64,000 bases of DNA from Nostoc sp. MG11 (lineage in GTDB: Bacteria > Cyanobacteriota > Cyanobacteriia > Cyanobacteriales > Nostocaceae), in NCBI RefSeq assembly GCF_014904695.1, contig NZ_JACXXN010000002.1, positions 310,001 through 374,000 of the forward strand, read 5' to 3'. The notes under the pieces were generated by a model. The model saw only the letters and a program-made list of their open reading frames with translations. It was not told the DNA's origin and did not search any database. Both the position numbers and the translations under genes were made by a program. This document shows positions 9,301 through 16,487 of the stretch, in pieces. Numbering within the stretch: position 1 is the first letter of the stretch; each line of letters opens with the position of its first letter.

Positions 9301-9591
9301 GCGAGCAAAGAGGGGTTAGGGAGGAGGTTCCTAGATTTATCATCTGAAAATCTCATCTTGATGGCACTTAAACCATCTGAAGATGACCCACAGCAGCTAA
9401 TTCTGCGGTGTTACGAATGTCACGGGGAAACAGCCGAGTTATCTTTGGAAAGTGATTTAGGGTTGAGTCTTAAAGAGACAGTAGATTTGTTAGAGCGTTC
9501 CTCTGCCACTACTGAATTCTCATCTGAGCAACAAATCTTGACGATACAACCCTGGAAAATCGCTAGTTTCAAGGTGATAACCAGCGAATAA
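6301..9591 (+). CDS. Alpha-mannosidase, glycoside hydrolase family 38
   Basis: 1096 residues. GH38 catalytic features are clear: zinc ligands in GHAHLDLAWLWP (His271, Asp273), the nucleophile Asp383 in WVPDTFGF, GVGDHGGGPTRDM, and His598 in FHDILPGSSI; the C-terminal half is the beta-sandwich of the family. It should hydrolyse alpha-mannosidic linkages of oligosaccharides or glycoconjugates in the cytoplasm (no signal peptide seen). At least five segments look like dispersed repeats translated in frame: 6911-6985, 7040-7090, 7838-7885, 8450-8505 and 9290-9330, all between or outside the catalytic motifs. ATG at 6301 is the first in the frame. Confidence 0.93.
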   Translation: MTPSISQSHTRFILEAIEKLRSCCQVNVQSNWLYQEHDQVITDVATSDLSVWQLASLNIKGHIAWTGGKKVLWLVQRLVVPQDLQGYPLAGLSLWLALVWWADSAEIYVNGELALEGDLFDCSPRVLLSRGVTPGEEFTIALRLVSPGHCDGALVRSLLVYESTDDNNPDPGFVADELAVIQLYLEKFAPERLDELAAAVEEVTNRQDAFALTEPLAEKRLVEKDAEDEKEELVKSFLLLRQKLIQFKIARLSEVEVQNLKSKIYLLGHAHLDLAWLWPVNETWNAAQSTFESVLKLQEDFPELIFCHSTPALYAWVEEHRPDLFRAIQEAVAAGRWEVVGGMWVEPELNLIAGESIARQLLYGQRYIQEKFGKLSNTVWVPDTFGFCATLPQFFANAGIEYFVTQKLRWNDTTKFDYGAFWWRSPDGSEVFSLMSAPIGEGIDPVKMVSYALEWQTQTGLPESLWLPGVGDHGGGPTRDMLETAQRWQKSPLFPELEFTTAEKYLQQINKEGRRQKAQDSSYDSPPSFPAWNDELYLEFHRGCYTTHADQKRWNRRCEGLLYQAELFATLATVSCDVIYPKAEIEAAWKQLLFQQFHDILPGSSITQVYIDALPQWQQVEQVGTKILHESLLAIASHITLPEPPKPNSLPIFVFNSLNWQRSEVISVSLPTSATATQEWQIYDISGKQLASQLSEPSTLLFLATDIPPVGYRIFWLSPTPPLSPSPTPSLSPDWVLENEFLRVIVNPDTGDLSSVFNKAYQREVLNGAGNQLQAFKDSGQYWDAWNIDPNYAQHPLPPTSLISIQYLEQGPVQTRVRVVRQLGESEFCQDYILQAGSPLLKIASTVNWQESQVLVKAAFPLNLEADFATYEIPCGAIRRPTKPQTPAEQAKWEVPALRWADLTGNTQGDADIYGISLLNDCKYGYDSQPNQLRLTLLRSPNWPDTEADKGFHEFTYALYPHAGSWESAHTARRGYELNIPLQVMLNQFCENSHPNSLLCASKEGLGRRFLDLSSENLILMALKPSEDDPQQLILRCYECHGETAELSLESDLGLSLKETVDLLERSSATTEFSSEQQILTIQPWKIASFKVITSE
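6911..6985. repeat. Dispersed palindromic repeat within the mannosidase gene
   Basis: Contains GCGTCTCGTAGAGAAGG (6957-6973), identical to the core at 2883-2900 and close to those at 22892 and 22981. It is translated as residues about 204-229 (NRQDAFALTEPLAEKRL...), a hydrophilic loop before the catalytic domain. Confidence 0.7.
8450..8505. repeat. C-rich repeat translated as a Ser-Pro linker in the mannosidase
   Basis: CCCCCACTCC/CCTTCCCCC-type DNA giving SPTPPLSPSPTPSLSP at about residues 717-735. It resembles the C/G-rich intergenic repeats at 20390-20420, 20760-20790, 48418-48475 and inside ppc at 59790-59865. Confidence 0.5.
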
Positions 9592-9608
9592 TCTCAGGCT
9601 TGGGTGAG

Positions 9609-9683
9609 TAACTAATCTTGAGTCTTGAGCTTTAAGTTTTTAACTTTTAACTTTTGACTCTTGATCCTTGACCCTTGACCTTC
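9609..9683. repeat. Heptamer-type AT-rich repeat (TTGAGTC/TTGACTC family)
   Basis: Degenerate tandem runs of AACTTTT, TTGACTC and TTGACCC fill the gap between the mannosidase and psbN. Similar tracts occur at 13345-13395, 24750-24782, 38295-38340, 44707-44735, 48360-48410 and 53985-54015. Confidence 0.6.
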
Positions 9684-9815
9684 TTAGTCTTCGTGGTCAT
9701 CAAACGGATCGTTCAATTGCTTGCTAGGAGGGCCAAAAGAAGTATAGATTGCCAGTCCTGTGATTGCAACTACCACGGTAGCTACAGAAATGCTAAGAAC
9801 TATTGCGGGTTCCAT
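9684..9815 (-). CDS. psbN: Photosystem II protein PsbN
   Basis: A 43-residue protein on the minus strand: MEPAIVLSISVATVVVAITG, then LAIYTSFGPPSKQLNDPFDD and HED. One N-terminal membrane helix is followed by the invariant SFGPPSKQLNDPFDDHED-type tail, which identifies PsbN unambiguously. It is needed for photosystem II assembly and repair rather than being a structural subunit. It is placed head-to-head with psbH, as in cyanobacteria and plastids, with 85 bases between the starts that must hold both promoters. It is easily missed because of its size and because a longer frame overlaps it on the other strand. Confidence 0.95.
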   Translation of the reverse strand: MEPAIVLSISVATVVVAITGLAIYTSFGPPSKQLNDPFDDHED

Positions 9816-9900
9816 AATTTAGGGATAGATTATGAGTGCTATTCTTATAGAATATTACAGAAGATTAAAAAAAGCTTTGGCAAGTAATCTTAGGTGAACT

Positions 9901-10104
9901 ATGGCACAACGGACTAGGTTGGGAGATATCCTGAAGCCCTTGAATTCTGAGTATGGCAAGGTGGCTCCAGGTTGGGGAACTACACCTGTAATGGCTGTTT
10001 TTATTTTGCTATTTTTTGTGTTTCTGCTGATTATTCTGCAACTTTACAATAAATCACTGTTGGTTCAGGATGTACTTGTCGATTGGCGGAGTTTAGGCGG
10101 CTAA
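9901..10104 (+). CDS. psbH: Photosystem II 10-kDa phosphoprotein homologue PsbH
   Basis: 67 residues: a basic N-terminus ([20 protein letters not shown]), GWGTTPVMA, one membrane helix ([17 protein letters not shown]) and the lumenal end [13 protein letters not shown]. This is PsbH, which stabilises QB binding in the photosystem II core. It lies divergent from psbN and is followed by a strong intrinsic terminator, so it is probably monocistronic. Confidence 0.97.
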   Translation: MAQRTRLGDILKPLNSEYGKVAPGWGTTPVMAVFILLFFVFLLIILQLYNKSLLVQDVLVDWRSLGG

Positions 10105-10145
10105 CTGATACAAAGCGATTAAGCTTAGCTAACAAGTTAACCTAC

Positions 10146-10168
10146 ACCCGGCTCGTCCGGGTTTTTTT
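10146..10168 (+). terminator. Intrinsic terminator after psbH
   Basis: Stem ACCCGG (10146-10151), loop CTCGT, stem CCGGGT (10157-10162), then a T run. A textbook rho-independent terminator 42 bases after the psbH stop. Confidence 0.9.
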
Positions 10169-10280
10169 ATCAGTTTTTAGTTGCCACATCAGTTCTTGAT
10201 GATTTGTCACTGAGGACTAACTATTGACTAAACTACAAATGTGGGTTTTTGGATAATTTGAGAGTTTACAGGAGAAAAAA

Positions 10281-10553
10281 ATGAATATATTTGGTATCGG
10301 TCTGCCAGAAATGGCTGTAATTATGGTAGTTGCATTGTTAATCTTCGGCCCTAAGAAACTGCCAGAGATTGGTCGTAGTGTGGGTAAAACAATTCGCAGT
10401 TTTCAAGATGCTTCTAAGGAGTTTCAAAACGAGTTTCAAAAAGAAGCAGAACAGTTGGAACAAGTTGTGAAAACTACTGCTGAGTTGGAACCTAAGCAAC
10501 TTGAGGCTGTTAAATCGGAGCAAGATACTGCAAGTTCTTCCCAAGCTAGTTAG
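10281..10553 (+). CDS. tatA: Sec-independent protein translocase TatA/E
   Basis: 90 residues with the TatA plan: a short N-terminal membrane helix (FGIGLPEMAVIMVVALLIFG), the FGPKKLPEIGRSVGK hinge, an amphipathic helix (TIRSFQDASKEFQNEFQ) and a disordered polar tail. It forms the twin-arginine translocation pore with TatC in thylakoid and plasma membranes. A GGAGAAAAAA ribosome site precedes the ATG. pth follows 33 bases downstream on the same strand. Confidence 0.93.
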   Translation: MNIFGIGLPEMAVIMVVALLIFGPKKLPEIGRSVGKTIRSFQDASKEFQNEFQKEAEQLEQVVKTTAELEPKQLEAVKSEQDTASSSQAS

Positions 10554-10586
10554 GAGAGCGCTGCATATCGATTGATTCTAGGCAAA

Positions 10587-11228
10587 ATGTCAGAAGGTGT
10601 TACGAAACCAGCTCTGGTTATTCCCCAACTAATCGTCGGGTTGGGGAATCCAGATTCTAAATATGACCAAACACGCCATAATATTGGCTTTGCTGCTGTG
10701 GATGCTCTCTCCCGTTCATGGCACATTTCCATAACAGAAAATCGCAAATTTCAAGGGGAGTACGGCGAAGGAATCGCACCAGGTGGAAGTAAAATCCGCT
10801 TGCTGAAACCGTTGACTTATATGAATCGCTCAGGTCAGTCAATACAAGCAGTAACTAGTTGGTATAAATTACCTTCAGAGTCAGTACTGGTGATTTATGA
10901 TGATATGGATTTGCCCTTGGGAAAAACTCGCCTGCGCTTGTCTGGTTCGGCTGGAGGACACAACGGTATGAAAAGTGCGATCGCCCATCTTAGCACACAA
11001 AACTTTCCTCGTTTGCGAATCGGCATTGGTAAACCAAAAGGTGCAGCTAATAGCGATAACTCCGAAACTGTCTCCCATGTACTAGGGCGGTTTTCCGTTG
11101 CCGAAACTCAACTTATGTCTCTTGTACTTCAGTTCGTTGTTGAGTGTATAGAACTAAGCCTCAAACAGGGAGTGGAAAAGGCTATGAATCTTTGTAATAG
11201 CCGCACCATCGATAATTCTGAGCCTTAG
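10587..11228 (+). CDS. pth: Peptidyl-tRNA hydrolase
   Basis: About 213 residues. Signature motifs: LIVGLGNPDSKYDQTRHNIGF (His of RHNIGF is the catalytic base), PLTYMNRSGQS, VIYDDMDLPLGKTRLR and GSAGGHNGMKS. It frees tRNA from peptidyl-tRNA that has dropped off the ribosome. ATG 10587 is preferred over TTG 10572, because it leaves a short 14-residue lead before the conserved VGLGNP strand. It lies downstream of tatA and may be co-transcribed with it. Confidence 0.95.
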   Translation: MSEGVTKPALVIPQLIVGLGNPDSKYDQTRHNIGFAAVDALSRSWHISITENRKFQGEYGEGIAPGGSKIRLLKPLTYMNRSGQSIQAVTSWYKLPSESVLVIYDDMDLPLGKTRLRLSGSAGGHNGMKSAIAHLSTQNFPRLRIGIGKPKGAANSDNSETVSHVLGRFSVAETQLMSLVLQFVVECIELSLKQGVEKAMNLCNSRTIDNSEP

Positions 11229-11383
11229 AGGTGGGTGAATGCTACTCTATTAGTCTGATAAAAGAAGCTAAATGGTGTTTTAAGGCGTTTATTTTGGTTG
11301 ATGGGCAGCGATTTTAAGCTACTCTATCTAACCAGTAATAAAAATCTTGACGCACCTTGCTTATAGAGAGAGCATTTCACCGA

Positions 11384-11400
11384 CACCCCAATAAGGGGTG
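11384..11400 (+). terminator. Small hairpin downstream of pth
   Basis: CACCCC-AATA-GGGGTG type stem-loop with no immediate T run; a T-rich stretch comes about 15 bases later. It could end the tatA-pth transcript or the convergent rpsU transcript. Weak call. Confidence 0.3.
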
Positions 11401-11499
11401 CGGCACATTTTGATTAATTTTTGTAAGAATAATGGCAACGTGCTGTTACTTGTTTTAAAACTATTTTCTCAAGTAACGCCAGTACCAAACCAAATAGCT

Positions 11500-11679
11500 T
11501 TATTTAAAGCGTCTTTTGCGTCTAGCTGCCACTGCCTTACGTTTGCGCTTTTCTATCGGTGTTTCAAAGTGCCGATGGTATTTTACATCGGCTAATATAC
11601 CAGCTTTGGAAACCTGGCGTTTAAACCGACGCAAAGCTGAGTCTATTCCTTCGTTCTCTCCTAGAACCACTTGGGTCAT
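11500..11679 (-). CDS. rpsU: 30S ribosomal protein S21 (paralogue 1)
   Basis: 59 residues beginning [20 protein letters not shown] and ending in the basic [21 protein letters not shown]-type tail of S21, which helps start-site recognition on the 30S subunit. A longer open frame adds 20 codons upstream (to 11739), but the conserved protein starts at MTQVV, and an AAGG lies just before that ATG. A second rpsU sits at 15972-16166 after the RRM gene; the two differ mainly in the middle ([12 protein letters not shown] against [12 protein letters not shown]). Confidence 0.92.
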   Translation of the reverse strand: MTQVVLGENEGIDSALRRFKRQVSKAGILADVKYHRHFETPIEKRKRKAVAARRKRRFK

Positions 11680-11973
11680 TCTTACCTTGTCCTCATCATC
11701 AATAGTTTCCATTGTAATAGTAGCCTCAAACTTAGCCAAACTCCTCTAGGCTAAAGCCAGAATTAAGAGGGAATTCATCCGGTTGAGGCTGCTTATCGTT
11801 CATGAAATTAGCACTTAGCTACAAATTAATCCTAGTGTTCACCACACTCTCAGCGGCAGCAGAGAAGATAAAAAAATTATAATACTAAATTTTCCTAAAT
11901 GTACTATATTGCTAATAAACAAAGTAAATTAACTACTAATGAACACAACAAAAATCTAATATTTCCGCTTATT

Positions 11974-12318
11974 TTAAAAGTTGATTCTGCCCTCATTTAG
12001 TAATTTATATCCAGCTGCCAATGCCGTAAAAGCAACAAAAAAATTCCATAAGCTAGTTGCTTTCAAAATTACCCCACCACTCAAGAAAACTAGTACTATG
12101 CCAATCCCCAGCAAAATCCATCCAAGGTTACTAGCTTCTCTACGGAAAAATACCAATGTCAGACTGCCTGCCATAGTTGCTAAAACTGAAATAGTCGCAG
12201 GCAAGCTGCGAGAAAAAATTGTGTAGTAGCCACTAACAAATATGATGTTTTGACCGAAAAAGTAGATACCAGTGAAAATGAGAATTAAACCTATGAGTTT
12301 AATTAACAGCCTGCTCAT
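11974..12318 (-). CDS. Small membrane protein (114 aa)
   Basis: Four hydrophobic segments: LLIKLIGLILIFTGIYFFG, LPATISVLATMAGSLTLVFF, LGWILLGIGIVLVFLSGG and WNFFVAFTALAAGY. No family recognised; probably an integral inner-membrane protein conserved in Nostocales. Stands alone, oriented with rsmI. Confidence 0.65.
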   Translation of the reverse strand: MSRLLIKLIGLILIFTGIYFFGQNIIFVSGYYTIFSRSLPATISVLATMAGSLTLVFFRREASNLGWILLGIGIVLVFLSGGVILKATSLWNFFVAFTALAAGYKLLNEGRINF

Positions 12319-12412
12319 AAAATTTTTGCATTTTTTAGTGGCTGGACTTTGTAGTCAAAATTATACTGGCATTTTTAAATTTATGCTTGATATTACGTAA
12401 ATATTATTTTAT

Positions 12413-13279
12413 TTAATCTGGTAATTCAGGACTCAGGACTAAAGAAAGAGCTAGTTGATAGAGTTGACGACGGGGAAGAGAAGTCATTTTTGCTAATTGA
12501 CGGCTAGCTTGCGATCGCGATATTCCCTGATTAATCAATTGTTGCAATTCGGCTTTCAATTCCTCTGGAGTCAGTAAAAGTTGAGTCGGTGGGTTTCCCG
12601 CCACCACTAAAGTATATTCGCCTTGGGGTTCGCGTTGGCTGTAATGGGCGATCGCCTCAGCAATTGTCCCCCGCCAAAATTCCTCAAACAATTTAGTTAA
12701 CTCCCGCCCCAAAACGATTTGGCGATCGCTTCCCCAAAACTCTGCTAAGTCTTGCAAAGTTTCTCGCAAACGATGGGGCGATTCATAGAAAATTAATGTG
12801 CGAGATTCTGTTTGCAGAGCTTCTAAATGTTCTTGTCGTTGTTGAGCTTTTGGTGGCAAAAAGCCTTCAAACACAAACCGATCAGTTGGTAGCCCCGCTG
12901 CACTCAAAGCAGTAATAGCAGCACTAGCTCCAGGAATAGGAACTACTGATATATTCGCCTCAATACAAGCTTTCACCAATTCATATCCAGGATCGGAAAT
13001 TCCTGGCATTCCCGCATCACTGACAAGAGCGATCGCTTTGGCATTACCCAAGTGCTCTAATAACTCCGGGATGCGGCTGTTACGGTTGTGTTCGTGATAG
13101 CTTACCTGGGGTGTTTTAATTTGAAAATGCTGTAGAAGTCTCCCTGTATGACGCGTGTCTTCCGCAGCAATCAGATCCACAGTTTGTAAAATCCGTACAG
13201 CCCGAAATGTCATATCCTCCAGGTTGCCAATTGGTGTCCCGACGACGTAAAGTGTTCCTGGTTTTGGATCGGTCTGCAT
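12413..13279 (-). CDS. rsmI: 16S rRNA 2'-O-ribose C1402 methyltransferase RsmI
   Basis: 288 residues from MQTDPKPGTLYVVGTPIGNLED, the conserved RsmI beginning. Other motifs are AAEDTRHTGRLLQHF, LVSDAGMPGISDPGYELV, PGASAAITALSAAGLP and FYESPHRL, all typical of the tetrapyrrole-methylase fold. The longer open frame to 13369 adds a low-complexity lead encoded by repeat DNA and is rejected. It uses SAM to methylate the ribosomal decoding centre. The promoter region shared with the divergent kinase gene (104 bases) is filled with heptamer-type repeats. Confidence 0.93.
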   Translation of the reverse strand: MQTDPKPGTLYVVGTPIGNLEDMTFRAVRILQTVDLIAAEDTRHTGRLLQHFQIKTPQVSYHEHNRNSRIPELLEHLGNAKAIALVSDAGMPGISDPGYELVKACIEANISVVPIPGASAAITALSAAGLPTDRFVFEGFLPPKAQQRQEHLEALQTESRTLIFYESPHRLRETLQDLAEFWGSDRQIVLGRELTKLFEEFWRGTIAEAIAHYSQREPQGEYTLVVAGNPPTQLLLTPEELKAELQQLINQGISRSQASRQLAKMTSLPRRQLYQLALSLVLSPELPD

Positions 13280-13383
13280 GAGCGACAAATTGGGAGATGA
13301 GGGGCAGGGGGACAGGGAAAGCAGAGGGAAGAAAATAATTGTTGACCTTTGACTTTTGACTCTTAACAAGTGACTAATAACAA

Positions 13384-14256
13384 ATGACTAATGACAAATC
13401 TTTTTACGGTTTATTTGTAGGTTTAGTAACCTTGGATTTGATCTACCTTGCTGACTCTGCTCCTAGGAATAATCAGAAGATTGTTGCTGCTGACTATACT
13501 GTAGCAGCAGGTGGCCCAGCCACAAACGCAGCTGTTACTTTCAGTTATTTAGGTAATCAAGCTCAGGTTTTGGGTGTGGTGGGTTTTCACCCGATGACGC
13601 AACTAATTCGCCAAGATTTGGCAAATTACAAAGTTGCGATCGCTGATCTCGATTCCAGCACTACTACAGCACCGCCTGTATCTTCTATCATTGTCACCCA
13701 AGCTACAGGTGAACGGGCTGTAGTTTCGATCAATGCTGTCAAAAATCAAATTAGTGACGCATATATCCCAGCAAATATTTTACAAAATGTCGATATTGTG
13801 CTTATTGATGGGCATCAGATGGCAGTTGGAAGCGCGATCGCTCAAATGGCTAAAGCCAAGAATATCCCAGTAGCGATCGATGGTGGGAGTTGGAAACCTG
13901 GATTTGAGCAAATTTTACCTTTTGTTGATTACGCTGTTTGTTCTGCTAATTTTTATCCTCCCAATTGCTACACTACGGAAGAAGTTTTTGCCTACCTCCA
14001 CGCCTTTGGCATTCCTCATATTGCCATTACCCACGGAGAAAAACCAATTCAATACTTGAGTTGCGATCAAACTGGTGCAATAGTTGTGCCACGTGTCCAA
14101 GCGGTTGATACACTGGGGGCTGGAGATATTTTCCACGGTGCTTTTTGCAACTATATTTTAAGAGAAAGTTTTAACGATGCCCTAGCACAAGCAGCTAATA
14201 CCGCCGCTGATTCTTGCCAATTTTTTGGCACGCGTCGCTGGATAGATTCTGAGTAG
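13384..14256 (+). CDS. PfkB-family carbohydrate kinase
   Basis: 290 residues. PfkB features: the N-terminal substrate-binding AAGGPATNAAVTFSYLG (residues about 36-52) and the C-terminal signature DTLGAGDIFHGAFCNY holding the catalytic Asp and anion hole. It resembles ribokinase-like sugar kinases; substrate not predictable. The ATG lies inside a TGACTAATGACAAAT repeat, so the first few residues (MTNDK) may be repeat-derived and the start could vary slightly. A TCTGAGTAG end precedes cysQ by 46 bases, same strand. Confidence 0.88.
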   Translation: MTNDKSFYGLFVGLVTLDLIYLADSAPRNNQKIVAADYTVAAGGPATNAAVTFSYLGNQAQVLGVVGFHPMTQLIRQDLANYKVAIADLDSSTTTAPPVSSIIVTQATGERAVVSINAVKNQISDAYIPANILQNVDIVLIDGHQMAVGSAIAQMAKAKNIPVAIDGGSWKPGFEQILPFVDYAVCSANFYPPNCYTTEEVFAYLHAFGIPHIAITHGEKPIQYLSCDQTGAIVVPRVQAVDTLGAGDIFHGAFCNYILRESFNDALAQAANTAADSCQFFGTRRWIDSE

Positions 14257-14302
14257 TTAGGCTCAATATTGAAGTTAGTTTAAGTTAGACAAGGCTAAAT
14301 TA

Positions 14303-15157
14303 ATGAAAAACTTACAAGAAATATTAGCGATCGCTCTTGATGTTGGTTTGGGGGCCGCAAATATACTGCGGTCTTACTACCACGAGACTGCAAAAAATTC
14401 TAACTTAGAAGTGCAATATAAACATAATGAGCCTGTCACAGTTGCAGATATAGCTGTGAGTCAATACATTTTAGAGAACTTACAAGCGGCCTTGGGTAAT
14501 GAAGACTTTGCCTATATCAGCGAAGAAACTTATCAATCGCAATTGGGTGGGGACACTCCTGAGTGGGTATGGATTATTGACCCTTTAGATGGTACGCGAG
14601 ACTTTATCGAAAAAACTGGGGATTATGCGATTCATATTGCTTTAGTACACAAGACACGCCCAGTACTAGCAGTAGTAGCAGTACCCGAAGCAGAAAAATT
14701 GTACTACGCGACAAAAGGTGGAGGTACATTTGTCAAAACCCGTGATGCATCTATTCCCTTAAATGTTTCGTCAAGCAAACGAGTTGAAGATTTAACCTTA
14801 GTTGTTAGTCGTTCTCACCGCAATGAACGATTAAATTACTTACTACAACACCTACCGTGTCAAAATCAGAAAGCTGTTGGCAGTGTAGGGTGCAAAATTG
14901 CCACCATCGTTGAACAACAGGCGGATGTCTACATTTCCCTTTCCGGTAAGTCTGCTCCTAAAGACTGGGATATAGCCGCTCCAGAATTAATTTTGACGGA
15001 AGCTGGGGGTAAATTTACTCACTTCGATGGCACTCCACTACAATACAACACCGATGATATCAATCAGTGGGGTGGTTTACTTGCTAGCACCAGTCAGCAT
15101 CACGAGATGTTATGTCAAAAAGCAGAAATGGCTTTAGCACAGTTTACGCATAGCTAG
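14303..15157 (+). CDS. cysQ: 3'(2'),5'-bisphosphate nucleotidase (CysQ), inositol-monophosphatase family
   Basis: 284 residues. The metal-binding motifs of the family are clear: ISEET near residue 75, WIIDPLDGTRDFIEKTGDYAIHIAL around 95-115, and WDIAAPELILTEAGG near 230. The DPLDGTRDF(IE/V) form with EKTGDYAI favours CysQ, which removes the phosphate from PAP(S), a by-product of sulfate assimilation; an inositol monophosphatase role cannot be excluded. Located 46 bases after the PfkB kinase. Confidence 0.85.
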   Translation: MKNLQEILAIALDVGLGAANILRSYYHETAKNSNLEVQYKHNEPVTVADIAVSQYILENLQAALGNEDFAYISEETYQSQLGGDTPEWVWIIDPLDGTRDFIEKTGDYAIHIALVHKTRPVLAVVAVPEAEKLYYATKGGGTFVKTRDASIPLNVSSSKRVEDLTLVVSRSHRNERLNYLLQHLPCQNQKAVGSVGCKIATIVEQQADVYISLSGKSAPKDWDIAAPELILTEAGGKFTHFDGTPLQYNTDDINQWGGLLASTSQHHEMLCQKAEMALAQFTHS

Positions 15158-15434
15158 AGTCTGGGTAATTTCCGTGCGAATGCGCTTTTATGACATTAGT
15201 TCATGGTAAGATTACCACCACACTCATAAAAAACATAACTCCTTAGATCCGTCGGTTTTAGATCCAGCCTTATTTTCAAGTTGAAAACTTTTAGGCGATC
15301 GCTAGCCATCTATTTGCATTTAACAATCCAAATAGAGCAGGCGACACGAACCCATTATTGGCAGTTTCTCAAAACTGTCTGAAAGTTTTATTCTTGAAAG
15401 CTACTCAGTATGAGTTGCTAATTTGAGCCTGTGC

Positions 15435-15542
15435 TATAATTATGGATATAAGGATTATTTTCGGTTGAGTAACCCGTTTTGATTTTTAAAAAGCGTCTCT
15501 CCGAATTTAACTCTCTACACTCTCTGAATTCGGAGACATTCT
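15435..15542 (+). promoter_or_regulatory. rbp leader: -10 box and hairpin that hides the Shine-Dalgarno
   Basis: TATAAT at 15435-15440 is a good -10 element, implying a leader of about 95 bases. Within it TCTCCGAATT (15498-15507) pairs perfectly over 10 bp with AATTCGGAGA (15527-15536), and the GGAGA of the second arm is the ribosome site, 6 bases before the ATG. Opening or closing of this hairpin could control translation. The leader of rbpA1 in Anabaena variabilis is known to be involved in cold regulation. Confidence 0.7.
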
Positions 15543-15848
15543 ATGTCAATTTACGTGGGAAACCTGTCATATCAGGTTACAGAAGAGGATTTAAAGCGAG
15601 CTTTTGCAGAGTACGGAACAGTAAATCGAGTTCAATTACCCACTGATCGGGAAACAGGCCGTCCACGTGGGTTTGCTTTTGTAGAAATGGAAACAGATAC
15701 ACAAGAACAAGCTGCCATTGAAGCACTGGATGGTGCTGAGTGGATGGGACGTGACTTGAAAGTAAACAAAGCTAAACCTCGTGAAGAAAGAAGTAATTCC
15801 TCTCGTGGTAGCTGGGGTGGTAATAATGCCCGCCGCAATCGTTACTAA
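15543..15848 (+). CDS. RRM-type RNA-binding protein (cyanobacterial Rbp)
   Basis: 101 residues: one RRM with RNP2 IYVGNLSYQV and RNP1 RGFAFVEM, followed by a short Gly/Arg/Ser/Asn tail (SSRGSWGGNNARRNRY). This is the glycine-rich cyanobacterial Rbp class, usually cold-inducible, which binds single-stranded RNA and affects mRNA stability or localisation. The gene order rbp then rpsU is that reported for rbpA1 in Anabaena. Long AT-rich leader upstream (from 15158) with the SD-sequestering hairpin. Confidence 0.93.
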   Translation: MSIYVGNLSYQVTEEDLKRAFAEYGTVNRVQLPTDRETGRPRGFAFVEMETDTQEQAAIEALDGAEWMGRDLKVNKAKPREERSNSSRGSWGGNNARRNRY

Positions 15849-15879
15849 GTCCTTATACTGAAAAATTCACATCTAGAGT

Positions 15880-15930
15880 CTCCAGCAGATGAAGCCAAAG
15901 GCTCAAATCTGCTGGAGTATTTTATTTTGT
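15880..15930 (+). terminator. Terminator/attenuator between rbp and rpsU
   Basis: CTCCAGCAGAT (15880-15890) pairs perfectly with ATCTGCTGGAG (15907-15917), followed by TATTTTATTTTGT. An 11-bp stem with a T-rich tail, lying between two genes expected to be co-transcribed, suggests partial termination that sets the rbp:rpsU ratio. Confidence 0.8.
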
Positions 15931-15971
15931 CTCTAGTTTTAAACTATTCATCCACAGAAGGAGGAATGAGA

Positions 15972-16166
15972 ATGACGCAAGTAGTTTTAGGGGAGAATGA
16001 GGGTATTGAATCAGCTTTGCGAAGATTTAAGCGGGAAGTTTCTAAAGCAGGAATTTTCCAGGATATGAGAAAAAAGCGTCATTTTGAGACGCCAATAGAA
16101 AAAGAGAAGCGTAAAGCAATTGCTAGGCACAAGCAACGTCGTAAGCAACGTTCTCGCTACAGTTAA
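15972..16166 (+). CDS. rpsU: 30S ribosomal protein S21 (paralogue 2, with rbp)
   Basis: 64 residues from [20 protein letters not shown]; basic tail [17 protein letters not shown] 15972 is chosen because AAGGAGG (15958-15964) is 7 bases upstream; ATG 15966 would be too close to it. It follows rbp through the 15880-15930 hairpin. Confidence 0.93.
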   Translation: MTQVVLGENEGIESALRRFKREVSKAGIFQDMRKKRHFETPIEKEKRKAIARHKQRRKQRSRYS

Positions 16167-16487
16167 CATCCAAGCAAATTTGTCTTTCGATTTGATATCC
16201 AGCCAGCATCTCTTCAGAATTCCATCTCACTTCTTTGATCTTTTTAGACCACACTTTTATATTGCTCTGTGCAACTCTTGCTTGGAAAGTTTTGAGCAGT
16301 TGAGACCGCTGCTGAAACTTCTCTTTGCGCGAGATAAAAAAGATGTGGTTCATCAATATTAGTAGTAGTGCTGTATTAGCTTTCAGCGCTACTGCTTATA
16401 TATAGCTATGTATCAATTTCGGAAAAATAGAGTATCTTCCTGTATACCCATAAAGTTACAATCTTTGGTTATGGATTTTCAGGAAAA

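Noticed and set aside
9675-9887. 70-aa plus-strand ORF
   Set aside because: It is antisense to psbN, which has unmistakable conserved sequence on the minus strand.
16120-16362. Overlapping ORFs on both strands after rpsU
   Set aside because: No coding signal in either; they overlap the end of rpsU.
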